From Echinococcus granulosus (Eukaryota > Platyhelminthes > Cestoda > Cyclophyllidea > Taeniidae), in the NCBI RefSeq assembly GCF_000524195.1, contig NW_020170451.1, positions 238,054 through 288,662 on the forward strand: DNA of 50,609 nt, read 5' to 3'. Both the position numbers and the translations under genes were made by a program. The notes under the pieces are model-generated. The model saw only the letters and a list, made by a program, of their open reading frames with translations, ran no database searches and was not told the origin of the DNA. Shown piece by piece: positions 1 through 13,243 of this stretch. How positions within the stretch are numbered: position 1 is the stretch's first letter; each line of letters opens with the position of its first letter.

Positions 1-2022
1 CCACGGCAGTTAGTTCCATGATGGAAAGGCTGTGAATTGACGGATTAGGCTCGTGCTACATCTATCAATGTATTTTATAGAGCATGTGGTCATTAAGTCA
101 TACGAGCCACTACAAGATCCTACGCGATGAAACCTCACGATAGCTGAAATAAGAAGGCCATTCCGGAACGTTTATTGGCCGACCAACACCTTGACCCTGA
201 CCTTGGCACGACTAATCAGCAGAGAATATTTTAGTTACAGCGCCTAATACATTCGTTCACGAAGAGAAAGCAAATGGGAGTTGTTTAAGACAAATCAGAT
301 AAGTAACAAAGGTTAAAAATCAAAAATTGGTTGCTCAACTAACAATAGCCTCACAACTAAAATTTTAGCAGCAAGGCATAAAACTCTCTAAGCGGAAAAC
401 CATAATTTACTTTAAAGCTAATATGCAATGTGCGAATTTCTGATATGCGATCACATTCGAGTTAAGGATCGATTTTAGCCTCAATAAAACTATTTTTGGG
501 TAATGTCGCTAATTTTGATTCAAGAGTGAATGAAATTGTTTAAAGAGGGGAAAAATCTAATAAAAGGCGGCCTGTATCAGATCGCATAAAAGCCTACCGA
601 CTAACGACTGGAAAAGAAGGCGACATTTATGGTAAAAAAAGTTATTTCGTTTTGCCAGTCATTTCAGTTTTGGTGACAGTAGGGTTCGGTTTATTCCCTC
701 TGATTTGTAAGGCAAGAAAAGGCTTTAATGCACAAGATTGTAACCGAATTTGCTCAGTGAATTGTAGCAGCAAAGACTTTTAGTCACAAAAAAAATATAA
801 GGTGTTGGTGTTTACTTGACCTAAGTCCCCTGGCAGCAAAGCCACTGTGGTGCTCAGCCATTTTACCTTCGCCGAGTGGGCTAGCCTACGAGCCATGAGA
901 GTAGCTAAATCCCCTTCGCATGTAGAATATACATTGGGCTACAGTGTTATATTTTTCCTTTCTCTGGAAAAGCCTTGGGGAGCTACAACACAACAGTTGG
1001 TTGGGAAGTGTGGCCACGGCTTACAGAAGAGCTGGGAGAGCTACTGGCATGGTACTGAGGCCAGGTTGCCTGATGAGGGTAACACTGACGAAGCCTCTAG
1101 TTAAGGGGTTATCAACCCAAAGCACTAACAAATAGTCGGCACACCACACGGATGATTTGGCGCCTAGTATTGTGTGACAAGCAGGTCTTGAAAATTTATA
1201 TCGTGATATACCGGCTGATTAACTCTTGGTCTCGACAAAGGGTCACCATAGACCTACATCAATGCACCCCTGCCAAATGGGCTGCCCTTGGGCCATGTCG
1301 ATTGTTCCTAACCCCACTTTTTGTCAAATATGTGTACCCTACCCAAGTATTGCTTATTTTTCGTCTTCAGTCAAGTCCCGGGAGGCTAAAATACATGCAT
1401 TTGCCAAAGCATATTTGCAGGGTATTACCTTACAGTTATAGAAAATTTTTGATTTGTGTCGTTATGTTAGTTGTTACTAGATAGGCGACACGGGTTCCCT
1501 GATAGACTATCCCCAGTTTTAAACAGATAAACAGATATAAATATGGGGTGAGTGTAGATGGTGCTGTAGTGCCGAAATTATGTTCCTAGAAGTGCTTTGG
1601 ACTACTGAGGTACTTGAGACTCCGTCGAGTGTACTTTCCCTCTATGGTATGTTCTTCTGGCCATAGCAGTAATCACTAACTCTTCTTTACGCTGGTGGCT
1701 CACGCCTACCCACAGTTCTTTGGTTTGCTACGGTCTCAATACAGACCCAAAGCTCTACATCTAAAAGTATTTTACTTCATTTAGTAAACAATAAAACAAG
1801 TGGACTCCATATTTAGACATCATGACTACGGTTGTTGAGAGAACTTGTTTAGCTTTTTGCTGGTTTAGTTACATCAACACGCCTTATTGCTAAAGCTTTT
1901 TGATGCTCTCATGTGATTGTAGGTAGAATACGCTATTTGATGTCGCCCTATAATTCAAATAGTAATTTAGAGGTTTACTTATGGTACTTGTGGGGGCGCT
2001 TTAAGAGAAACTGCCAGGTGTT
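1..2022. other. Upstream flank, no gene seen
   Basis: This AT-rich stretch lies before EXOC3. The short open frames in it have no coherent exon structure or family resemblance. The only structured item is a degenerate repeat copy at about 955-1140, listed separately. An in-frame TAA at 2002 precedes the EXOC3 start, and a CAG at 2015-2017 just before the ATG could serve as a cis- or trans-splice acceptor. I cannot identify a promoter. Confidence 0.6.
955..1140 (+). repeat. Solo terminal-repeat copy, diverged
   Basis: This is a diverged copy upstream of EXOC3. The middle section is recognisable (GGGAGAGCTACTGGCATGG, then GAGGCCAGG), followed by GACGAAGCCTC. The 5' boundary is unclear. Confidence 0.45.
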
Positions 2023-5000
2023 ATGAAGTCCTATGTTGACTCTCTGTCACGATTGGAGGAAATTGCCCGCAGGAATGCCGAAAAGCGTATTGTGGAGGCA
2101 TTCCAGGTATTACTACGATTTAGTAACATTCTTATGCTTTAACATGGTTACCTGGACTATTTACGCCTTCGACTATTTCCGGTAGAAATAACGTTTCCTG
2201 GTCTTTCCGGACTCTATTGCCGGTCGCGTACTTTATTTTATAGCTTTTAAGTATGAACTCTCGTATTTTATAAAGACTCAATGAAAATACGATTGCTGCT
2301 TTTGTCATCTTTACCCATATCTACTTACTATTGACTCGAATAATGGTGATTGCCCAATAACACTTGCTATTAATCACTTTTGTAAATTAATTGGAGTCCT
2401 ATCCCACATCTTGGTGGATTGGCTGTGGTTTCTTCAGATGGCACTTTATATCTATGATCGGACTTTAGAAATCGGAAAGTTTAGAAAACATCGATGTTAT
2501 CCGCACGCGATTCTTGAGTCACAAGGTAAGTCCTAGTTTTTTTGGAATTTTTTAGACTGCTACAGAAGCCCAACTGAAAATGGCTGTACATGGTCAACTT
2601 GATAGCATTCAAAATGGTCTTGACAAGCTAGAGTCAGCTCTTGGAATCTCCAAAGCCTGTGCGGGACGGTAGGGCTCTTCATTACACTCTCTTACCTTTT
2701 CTCGAATAGCATTTCCGAAATGGAGAATTCTTTGTCAACAATCAGCAATCTGCCGTCTTCATTAAGTCAATTGCATGTCATATCCACCAAGCACAAACAG
2801 GTTTGCTCAAAATTTTCCCTGTCCAGTACTTTTCTAGCTCGTTGCTGCAATCGAAAACATGTCGTACTTAGTTAAAGTACCAGACGCCATGGTGGAAGCC
2901 AAGAAATATATAGAAAATGATAATCTTCTTGAAGCTCACAAACGGTTTGTATTTACTTCCTCATTGATTTTCACGGAAGTGTTTTACGTTAAGTAATTCA
3001 CTTACATAAGCGATTTTATAGAATCCAGGAATTGGAAGGGATCAGGGACGAGATAATGTCTGATGTCTTCAAGCAAAACTCGAGTGCTGATCTTGATGTA
3101 GGTTCTTTTTAATGTAATCACTTTCTTTTCAGACCCTACGAACCTTCTTCAAAGGTTTGGATGAGCTTAATGCCGCTATTTTGGAGAAAATCAAACGCGT
3201 TGGTGCAACTCTAACTAGCGCGGTGGTCACTCAAAACGTTCTTTGTGTGAACTGTATCCGTATTATAGACAGGGAAGAGAGGTGGACTTTGCAAATTTTT
3301 TGCTTTCTAGTGCTTCCAGTCTCCACCTTGCTTATTTTTTTTGTCTGTGCATTTCAGGGCTGATATGATTTGGAAGAAACGCCAAGGCAAGGGTGGTTTT
3401 ATGCCCGATGGCAGACCAAAGGAATGGAAAGCAAAATTTTTTGCGGAGTTGACTCGTATCATTCAAGACCGGTGTGTCCTTTCCCATTGTATGCATTTTG
3501 ACCAAACCTAGAATTCATTTTCATTGTTGTTTCCTCTAATTGAAGTGTTCAAGGGTGCTCTGTGGATTCGGAGAACGAAAAAACTCGTTTGGTGCGTCAC
3601 AACGAAGCGATTCGTCAGCATGCCTTGAGGGATTTGCGTATTGCTAAGGTTATTTCATTTTGAGGTTGACTATTAACGGTACTAATGACTTGGAATTTTT
3701 CGCCCAATAGCATTGAAAAGATTTAATGCGTCTCCTTTGTTCGCTTTAGAATATTTGTCCCGTATATTTTCCTCCGGACTATGAAATATTTGATAGATTC
3801 GTCGAAATATATCATGACGCTATTGGAATGCATGTATGTTTTGTTATCTTAGTTTGCTGCATAAAAAGAGAGAGCATTTCTTTCTCTTCAATTCTTGTGC
3901 CTGACAGACTGAAATGACAATCTGTTTTTTAGATAGAGAATTTGATAAATGAAGGTCTAAACGACACTGAAATCGTTCAACTTCTTGGGTGGATTAATGC
4001 ATATCAGTAGGTGCTTGCCATCTGCTTAATATTATACTTGCATTGAGGTTTGAATACGCAGTTAATGTTTCCATTACAGCACTGAAGAATTTATGAAGCA
4101 TCCTCTCTTCAATGTTGACTTTTCTCGCCTTAACATCAAGTATCCTCCTAATCTTCTACCCGAGGACAAGCTCATGAGTTTGCGGCAAGAGTTCGTCAAT
4201 TTTTTGTCTATTGCGGTTGCCTACACTTCTGTGCTCCTCAGCTTAATGGTAGCCGTCTTTTTACCCGTTTTATTAGTGGTTTCCTTTGCACTGCGTGAAG
4301 TGTTTTAATAGACTAATACTTGTTTCTTCAATGAACTGTATAGGTGATCCTGTTTTTTTCTGATATTAGGTATGTGAAAAAGACTATTACCAAACTGAAT
4401 GGCTGGTTAGTCAAGTCATTGGCCATTGATGTTGAGGTGCGTGTGTACTCACTATGGGATACATTCGTATTCTTCACCACACGAAATGTCTAAATGGCAT
4501 CACTTTGCTACTCCACAGGATTGGAAACGCCTCACGAAGCCGGAGTTGAACGACGCCTCAAATTACTACACGCCTCTTTCCCTTATGGTTCTCTCTCCCG
4601 TCAACGAGCTTGTAGGTCTACTCGAAATAGCCTGATTATTTTTCCATCCAAACCTTTTACCCATCGGAGTGTTTTGCAGTGCATCTATGACAAAATCCTG
4701 AATTCCGTGCACTTATTTTGATGAGTTATTCGGATTTATGAGTTCGCTTTTAGGTGGGTGAGGGCAAGCTGCTTCACTTTCTTGGAAACGTTGTTCGCGA
4801 GAGTTTCCTAGTGCAGTGCACACAAGAGATCACTCGGTTCTCGAGGGATTATGAATGTGAGTCTCGTCTTGATGTGAGTTTTTTCTTCTATTACCGTCAC
4901 TCAAGTTCTGCTTTTTTGTTGTGCAGCAAGCATTCGCAGTTACCGTAACCTCTATCTCAACGATCGTGCCCAATTCCCTTATTACATTGAGTATATTGTG

Positions 5001-6793
5001 AGTTGCTTACATGCAGATTTTTAATTTTAATTTTTATAACCACGCTAAGTGGTCCCCTTTCTTTGCATGTACCCTGAAGGTAAACAGAACTTTCAGGCTA
5101 CGCATAATCAGGAAAAGCTACGCCTACGTTACCGTGGTTGTCTCATTGCAATCATGGGGCTTTGGAATATTTCGTTGCACACATGTACAAATGTGTCGTT
5201 ATTAGTTGAATCAACCAAATTTACCACCTATCCTCTAGCATATTGAGTGATCTTCTTTATATCTCCCATAGCTGCGCAGTTCACACACCTCTACCTCCTT
5301 TATTTCATGCAGATCGATCCCTCTGCGTTACTTCTGTGTTCACTCCAAAGTGTCTGAACACGTCATCCTGACAGAAATAGGGGAATTCGTGTTCTATGAA
5401 ATATTTCTAGCGTGGATGTAAATTCCGATACTTGTTGTTTCATAGCTGGCTAATGCCAACAATACCTTGACAATCGCGAATAGTTTCGCTGCAGTCATAA
5501 ATCGCGAGGTGGAGAACGATGCTCATCTTAAAGGACGTCTCCTGCCCCAACTGGGCCGTCTCAAAGAGGAATATGGCAAGGTGGCCGCACTTTGGTATGC
5601 TGCTCTGCGTGAGGTTTATAATACCAAATTATTTAAAATGGCCTATCAATCGCCCACCAATAGACTTAGTTGTGATTTCACTTTATAGCTTAAATTGTGC
5701 AGAAGAAACGGTCTTTTTGGATTTGACTTCAGTGATCTCTGCAGTTCTTACCCGTGAATGGTAAGTGTTTTAACCCTTTTGCATGCACATGTCGCTGAAT
5801 AAGCCTGAGCTGGCTTCTGCTGCTTTTGGTATAGGCTGAGCCCGGGTGATTTGACTGTGCAGTGCCTAACGGGTACACTTTTGGACTATAATGAGACATT
5901 GGTGCATGTGCATCAGACCTACTACCAGGACCTGATGCCTCGTTTGGCTACGCACCTCCTGATTGACTATTTGAGAACACTTTTGACTAGGTATGTCTCC
6001 CATTCTCCCCACTTAATTGGTTCTCTCCCTATCAAATTTGGTCTATCTCTTTTCCTCTAGAACGCTTAATTTCACCTCGGTTCATGAACGCCATACCGCG
6101 GGGGAAAAGCTCATTCAGTCAGCTGAAATCCTCAAAGCCTTTTTTGAAAACAAAATTCCTGTCTCACCAAAAGTAGGTGGCTCCTTTTGCTTTAAATAAA
6201 TCTTATTAGACCCACGCGTTGTGTAAGCTTTTTGTTGGCATTGTAGATTTATGATGCGTACAATGCCATCGGGTTGATTGGCAGGTTCCTCACGAACGAC
6301 GACCGCGGTATGCTTTCTTTGGATGTCGGGGTACGTTTTATCACAATCCTCGTTGCCTCTCTTATCTTTCCTTACATGGAATTACAAATGGGGCGCCCCT
6401 AATTAATCAGATGACCGACAAAAACATTTACGTCTAAGAAACTTGGGTCTAGTATCGGCGTTTTTACCTAACTGACCGTTTTTATTTCCTGACTGGAATT
6501 CCAAGATTGTGGCACTTATTTTAATTTTTCCTTAAAGCGACTACAACAAAGCTTCCCTGACGTCAGGACGGACCAAATTTACGCTATTTTGATGTTGCGT
6601 GGAGATGTACGCTCCAATGATGCACAGGAGGTGGGTCATTGTGATGTTTCAGCCAAAATTTCCAATTGTTTATCTTTCACTGCTCGTATTTCCTACTGCT
6701 TTTCAGCTGGCGATAAACGTAACACAAGGCGCGAAAGCCACGAACCCTACATCCGATATTTTTACGAAATTGGCTCTTGCAATGAGTAGATGA
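2023..6793 (+). CDS. EXOC3: Exocyst complex component 3 (Sec6), 22 exons
   Basis: EXOC3/Sec6 is a core subunit of the octameric exocyst, which tethers secretory vesicles to the plasma membrane. Exons: 2023-2106, 2556-2668, 2710-2800, 2838-2944, 3022-3097, 3133-3281, 3358-3471, 3546-3648, 3750-3833, 3933-4006, 4080-4205, 4370-4436, 4519-4611, 4754-4856, 4927-4997, 5446-5608, 5703-5760, 5835-5990, 6061-6172, 6247-6330, 6538-6630, 6707-6793. Joined in frame they give 735 aa, close to the 745 aa of human EXOC3. Family landmarks in order are the N-terminal coiled coil (AQLKMAVHGQLDSIQNGL), IIDREER, GFMPDGRPKEWK, LVRHNEAIR, FPPDYEIF, VFLDL and the C-terminal LRGDVRSNDAQE. The ATG is the first after an in-frame TAA at 2002. 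The least certain junction is the end of exon 11 (weak donor at 4206). The N-terminus is somewhat shorter than in human. Confidence 0.95.
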
Positions 6794-7558
6794 TTTGTTT
6801 AACCGCTTCTTTTACTATGACCACCTAAATTCAACAAATCAAGAAACCTCTCTGATTATCGTTCTGCGGTTCCCTGATTGCTCGGGATCCGTTGTCGAAT
6901 CTGCTCTTTGGTAGGCCTCGCTTGATTTGTCTATCACTTGGCGGCGGTGGGCACCATGTCTGAATAAAAGAATGCCTTCCTAGTGCACAAGACGCAAAGG
7001 CGGTTTGGGCTCAACATTACTTGGGGGTGTGGGCCTCGGGGGGCTCGGGTTTTCGGTGGTGCGAAGTGGGTCTCCACCAAGTTCGCAGTGTCTTGAGCCC
7101 GTGCGGGTTTGTGTAACCCAGTCTTGGGGTAGTCTAGGAAAGTGTGTACTTTACCTTTAGTTCGCAACGTGAATCCCCTAGCCTTTTTCCACTTGAAAGT
7201 TAATTCAGTGCAGAAGAAAATTGTAAAGGGTCGCCCTGAATATTGCCAACCATCCGTAGTTATAAGTCGTTTAAAGTAAAGCCCACCAACTTCTAGAAAT
7301 CTGTAAATGATAGCTGTATAAATGTTCGCACAATGTTATTGGAAAATAGCATCCAAAGATGCCTTTAATGTTCTAAATGCTTTTATCCCGTGATGAGTGC
7401 ACATTTCTCCCAAATGCTCTTTCAACATTGGTATTTTGAGGCATATTTGAATATGTTTCATAAGTTTGCTTATTTTGTTAAATCGAACTATTGTTTAAAG
7501 GCATTGAGGCATGGTCATTCTCGTATCGTAGCAACAAGAGTCACCATACTTACTAAAA
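6794..7558. other. Intergenic EXOC3 to TSNAXIP1
   Basis: This gap separates two genes on the same strand. It includes the EXOC3 3' UTR and AATAAA, then a short GC-rich patch around 6940-7140, then AT-rich sequence up to the next start codon. No RNA gene or coding exon is supported. The - strand frame across 6934-7167 is a by-product of the GC-rich patch. Confidence 0.5.
6963..6968 (+). terminator. Polyadenylation signal of EXOC3
   Basis: A canonical AATAAA lies 170 nt downstream of the EXOC3 stop codon, a plausible 3' UTR length. The rest of the 765-bp gap to the next gene shows nothing else that I recognise. Confidence 0.55.
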
Positions 7559-10500
7559 ATGACCACTCGTGCCGATAGTGGCAGGGTTCTTAATTCGGTT
7601 TGCAGTCGAGAAGGATGTCAAAAACTTAAGTTTAAAGTAGAGAAGATAATCGACAGCTGGCCTGTGCACCCCATAAACTGGTCACTGGCCGATAGATCTG
7701 ATTTGGCTAAAAATGCGAGTCCAAGTCCAGTGTTCAAGGCGCATCCAAGTAAAGCGCAGTTAATCTTAAGAAATACGGATTTCAGAAGACGCAGTGAAAC
7801 CTAAATTCCTAAAGGTCGTAGAGAATACATTGCACAGTCGCTTAGAAGAAACTGGGCTATTAAAAGCTGAGCCCTGCATAGAGAGGTTGTGTGTATGTCC
7901 CCAAAAAAATCATAACTAGTTAAGATTTTCCGTGAAGCATTAGATGCTATAATATCAAACTTTAAAACCTATCAACCGCTTCTATCTTTGATAAAAAAGG
8001 AGTACGAAAATGTTGTGCATAACTTTAGAGATATTGCCCGGCAGCCTAAACCTACTCAAGTATCATTGCGGACTAACCTTATATTTCGTAGGAAATGCTT
8101 TATTTGGTGACAGATGAGTATGAAAGAAGAATCGTTTTAAGCGTAACTAAGATAAATAAGGGTTTTTCATAATCTTTTAATCACGATGTTTGTAGAAATC
8201 AAAAGTTTGGAGGGGAGGATTGCCTCACTGGAAAACAAAATAACACGAATGAGGGAAGAGCAAAAAGGTAGCAGAGTTGCCGTAAGTCATAATTTTTCCA
8301 TTCCTAATTTCGTGTAAATTTTTAAGGCTAAGAGAACTAATTCTTAAACATCCCTAGGTTACGTTAATTAGCCCTTAACGTCTCGTTTTTAAAAAAGATT
8401 TGTTTTGTTTTTAAAAGTGCATTAATTTTCGTTTCTGAATAATGATCCTTTAGTTTTACGGAAACTAAGTAAAATTAATGATGCAGCTACTTATATTATT
8501 TAATTGTAATCCATGGATAAGTTCTTCTCAATCGAGTATCTTTAATCTCAATTATAGCAAGAAAAGTTGCATGAAAAGCTGAAAAATCTCTCTGACTCAC
8601 TGTTGCGTGAATCTGATGCCCGGAAATTAGCTGTTTTAGACTTAAATCACTTACGGACCGAGTACTCTGACCTCCTGGAGTATATCAAGGAACTTGATTA
8701 TCAGAATCAGGAAGGCGGAGACCCCACTACCCTTAAAATTGCACTCGAGTAAGTATGAAATCTGAACAAGGTATGTGTGCTGCGTGCGCTGAAATGGAAG
8801 TAGTTGGCCTTGTAATTTCATCAAAATGAAATATGATTTTAAGGTGTTTCTACTATTTGGATTATTTAATTAATAAATTTATTTTAATTTACAGTCGAGC
8901 ACAGGAAGCTCATACAAAGGCAGTGAGAAGAATAGTCTATTTAGAGACGGAATATTATGATGTCGTACCAAAAAGAGAATTTGACGATGTTCAGAGCCGT
9001 TTGAAACTTGCGAAATCTGAAGCTGAACGGTTGAAGGCTCGATGTCAAGACCTGGACTCCCAGCTAGTGTAAGCTTATATGTGTTGATGAGGTCAGGAAT
9101 AAGGACGACAGCCACTGTAAGTATTGTCAACACGAAATGATTCAAATCTAAATTGCTTATTATTCCACCAATTGGAATCTTTTGAAATTCTAACTATATG
9201 GTGCACTTTAGTGAGAAGACAGAAGAGCTATTGGCAACAGTCAAAGAGAAGCGAGAACTGGCAGATATGTTTGCCACACTGCAGGATGTTTCAACACCAC
9301 GGTACGTGTCAAATTTTGCCTTAAATTATTGACAAGTTTCAAGTTGTGTGTGCATTGGCAACTGCCACACTAGTAATCTCAGAATGAGAAGCATCCTGTT
9401 CAGTTACGATGCTACAAGCCAATCATCTCATTCGCCTATGATAGGCATAAATACTATAGCACACAGTTGAAAAACTACTCAGGAGAATAACATTTCTTTA
9501 AAATTTAAGCAAAACTTGAAAATAATTTAAACTTCTCGCTGCAATTTCCGGTCCCGAAACAATAAGTAAGGAATCAAATTTTTGAAGTAGTCATCGTTCA
9601 TATCTATGGTTTAAAGCATACTGCCAGTCAAATCCCTCCTCCCCACCAAAAAACCTTAAAACCTTAGTTTACCAAAAAAAGTCGAAACAGTTTTCTTGAT
9701 CAAAACGTGAAAGGTTAATCTCTCCTATTCCTTTGAAAACACAATTATTGTGGCTCTTACACGAGAACTTCATGTCTGAGTCAGAAACTTATAAGTTCAT
9801 GTCAGAACTAGGTTCCGAAGGCAAAAAGGTGTATCATTTACATTAACCATGGCGAATAGTTTCCAAATGATCATGTGACCACAAACAATTCTGCCCACTC
9901 GACGGAACAACGTGCTCCGATTGTGGACAATATAGCTAAGCACTGTTTACAACAGAATGTATTTAATGCACGTTTGCCAGGTTTTTTGACTGGGCAAAGG
10001 CGCTTTTTGTCAAATGGTGGAAGAAAAGCTGGTTTTACATCAGTATAATATTTAATTGCCTGAAATACCTGTAATTGGCACCAAACGGGAAATTTTTTCA
10101 TTGAGGAACTTAGTATAGTACCCCGAGACTTCCCTGAAAGCACAAGGGGACAGAGTACTCGGGACTACTGGAAGAACCCGGAGGATGTATAATGGCAGAG
10201 CCCATAAGTAGGCCGTCACCAAAGCCGAGAGTTAAGCAACCGCTTACTGCATTACATCATTTACCTCGTATAGCCCACAGGTCCTCTTAAAGTCGATTAA
10301 CGCAATCGACGGGCTCAATGCCTGTGAGAAATGTCGTACTGATTGGTATAACTATGTTTTCATGAGAAAATGGTTCAATTTTTAATGAAATAGATAATTT
10401 TTATCAATACTAGTCGACATTTGACCAGAAAGGCCAGGTAAACTTGTTGTTCACAAGTAAAAATACCTTTTTATATTTCAGGCCTGAGTGGTCGAGGGTC

Positions 10501-13243
10501 GCCAGTTTAGTGCCTGGAGGTCACAGGCGCTGGCAACAGTTGACCACAGGCAAGACCTCGGGGGAGAAGTTGGTCATTCTAGCCACGGAATTGGCGGGTG
10601 AGGCAAATGTAGCTCCCCTAGCCAGATCGGATAGCCGGGAGTTGGAGGTGAGTGCGTCCATCGACACAACCACTGCTCGCTCTACCATGACAAAAGCGGG
10701 AATGGCTGCGACAGTGGGAGCAGCATTATCATCCACAGCCAGATCGGCTGAGTAAAACATTTGAATCCAATGAAAAGAGAAGCATTAATTGACAACTTCG
10801 ACAACAGCAGTCAGTACGACATTTACAAGAAAAAAGTTGACGGAAAATGCACAGGCACGCTACGTGGTCACACACTACTTCACGCATTATTTTTCATCCC
10901 TTTGATTATGTGTGATTATAATTTTATATCGACTGAATAAAACCCAATTAATAAAATGAAATAACTTTGTGTCTGAAGTATTTAAAAATCCGTGATTGGC
11001 TTGAAGATAATAGAGGGTGATAACCAGGCCTACATAAGGGAACTCTTCCGATAAAAATAATGAATAATTGGTGTTCACTTTCCCCCAAATTAAGTAGCCT
11101 AGGACAAAGTAACCGTAATGTTATTTCGTTTAACGTTTTACTGCTTCTTCCGTTTTATGCGTTGCGTTTTGTTCCTCTCCGTTTGTCACAGTGTTAATTT
11201 GATGTTATAACAGTTAGAAGATAGCCCCGAGGCCTGTGCTTTGCCTTTTTTTCAGGAAACAACCAAGAAAGTCCCCAAGTTCTTGGAGGGATGTCTGCAA
11301 ATGTCACCTCGTCTCTTCCCCAAACGCCATCTCTTGTCGCTCCTCGAGTACATATGGCTCGGCAGGCAGAAACAACTGGCTAATTATCTGGTACGTTTAG
11401 ATTTATGAGTGATTAGGAAATCTTGAAGTCGTTATCGTGAGCTTTCCATCTCAGGCCCAAACATTTAGTCTGAGCAAAGCTAAATTGTTTAAAAATCGTA
11501 TCACCTGGTTTTCGGGGGGGCATCATTAAATCTTCTACTCATTTTTGTCTCACTAGCCAGTTCGGATGATTGGAAAGTCTTATATCCAGTGCTAAACATC
11601 ATCTGTTTGAGATGTTTTCTTTAAATAATGTTTATTGTTATTGTGCTGAATTTTATGCAAGATAACCCACACATCCCAAAACATCTAAAAACTAAACCAA
11701 TTTTATCTCCCCAGAAAAGTCGTGGGACTGATGAGCATTTGAAGCCACCAAAATTCAATGACTTCCTCTGTGAATACATGAAAAAGATATTCGGAGTGAA
11801 GGGTATTCGTCGAGAGTGGTGCCTCTCCCTATACGTTGCAGGTGGTGTAATGACCGAATGTGAAGATATAGTACGCTTCCGAAAAGTCGTCGACAATGAG
11901 GTTAGTTGAGCGAATTTAACCTCCACGAACCACAGACTTTGCGTAATCCTGCACAATTCATTTTCGACTGAATCAGAGGCTTATAGTAACTTCAAGTCCA
12001 AAAGAATAAATGTAAGATTTCAAAAACTTAATATTTGTACTTGATGTGGCATAACTGAAAAAAAGTCCAAATATATGGGAGAATGTGACCATAAGTCCCC
12101 TCTAAAAACCGACGTATCTGGTGTATTTAGGTGGACGAGGCGTACCACTGGTACCTACACGCCCTCACTGGTCGGTTGTTCAGCCAGTTGCGTGAGATGG
12201 CATATGCCACTGCTATCGCCTTCGCGCTGTCCACGAAACTGGCGGGAGAGGAGGGAGAGACAGTGGGCACTGCTGCAACTGCGGCCACAGATGTAAATGA
12301 AGCTCCAAGTGAACCACCCGCACCTATCATGCCAAACACTGAGTGCCGACTGACCATTCACCAGCTTAGCATCGTTCTCGCCAAACTCCTACAGTGCGAA
12401 CCTCAAAACTCTACGGTTCTGCGTCTCATTCAAGCCGCTGTTATATGCGAGGATGGCAGTAGCGAGGAGGAAGGCGAGCCGGCAGCAGCAACTGATATCG
12501 ATATGGACATGATTGTCTCTCTAGAGGAGCTCTTCCATCAGGTATAGACTTGTAAGAGTACGCAGCTTTGATGCAGTAACTACTTTATTTGTACATTGCT
12601 TATGTGCTTTTGTGCAGGTGTCAGGTGAACCACTTCCACACTTTGCACAAATGCTTGTGAATCATCTTGAACAAGGACGAAAAACTATTATTGATCATAT
12701 TATCAAGGAAATTCAAAGGCAAAAGTCAAAAGATATGTAAGTTATTTTTATTCTAGAGTCATACAATCACGAATTTCAGTCCTTGATTAGAACACCTGAG
12801 TAAACACGTCACTCCCCTCCTCTCTCATTAGAACCGCATCAATGGTGACACCAGCCGAGGTACTCGAGGCCATGAAAGTTGTGCAACCAGAATTTGAGTC
12901 GATTATCGACTCTTCGCCCAACTGCTTCTTCTTGCTAAAGCAGCAGCAGCAGGAAGCACCGGAGGATGGAAGAGGGGGTCCCCAGGGCGTCCTTAGGGAC
13001 GAATTTGTGGTATGCGATCTAGATGAGACGAACGCCACCCCAGAGGAGCAAGCGTTAGCCTGGGCGCGTTGCACGTCTAGTAAAGAGGCCAAGAACTACC
13101 TCACCGCCACTGTCCACTGGATTTTCCAAACCGACAACATGCAGACTACAACGGCTGACAAAAACATTCCTCTTGATGTACTTGAACGCCGGCTTTATGG
13201 CGCCAATATCAAGCCAAACAACAGATTTACAGCAGTCAATTAG
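7559..13243 (+). CDS. TSNAXIP1: TSNAXIP1-like coiled-coil protein, 14 exons
   Basis: This resembles translin-associated factor X-interacting protein 1, a testis-enriched animal protein; a sperm or ciliary role is inference from the family. Exons: 7559-7748, 7786-7892, 7925-8059, 8092-8161, 8196-8281, 8558-8748, 8895-9068, 9212-9301, 10482-10647, 11256-11390, 11715-11900, 12131-12541, 12618-12736, 12832-13243; total 823 aa with all phases consistent. The conserved N-terminal domain is visible as FLKVVENTLHSRLE then IFREALDAIISNFKTYQPLL (residues about 66-145). A coiled coil follows with DARKLAVLDLNHLR, GDPTTLKIALE and YYDVVPKREFDDV, then RPEWSRVASLVPGGHRRWQ. The C-terminal half (residues 404-823) is helical, with an acidic Ala/Thr-rich insert in exon 12 and a short Gln run in exon 14. 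The first four introns are only 32-37 nt. Identification rests on motif order; function in worms is not established. Confidence 0.82.
10118..10256 (+). repeat. Solo terminal-repeat copy in TSNAXIP1 intron 8
   Basis: This is a degenerate copy of the window's dispersed repeat. It starts near CCCCGAGACTTCC and ends with the family's CATTACA. It sits inside the 1180-bp eighth intron of the TSNAXIP1-like gene, in the same orientation. The 5' half is recognisable and the middle is shortened relative to other copies. The rest of that intron shows nothing that I recognise. Confidence 0.6.

Noticed and set aside
860..900. Box A-like GCCGAGTGGGC suggesting a tRNA-derived SINE or tRNA gene
   Set aside because: No box B at the right distance and no cloverleaf fold; other copies of the nearby repeat lack it.
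1056..1090. CTGATGAG...ACGAAGC in the first repeat copy as a hammerhead ribozyme
   Set aside because: The bases between CTGATGAG and GAAG do not form a stem beyond one pair, the usual A after GAA is G, and other copies do not keep the motif at this position.
11621..11956. - strand 111-codon frame
   Set aside because: It is the antisense shadow of TSNAXIP1 exon 11 and its flanking intron.
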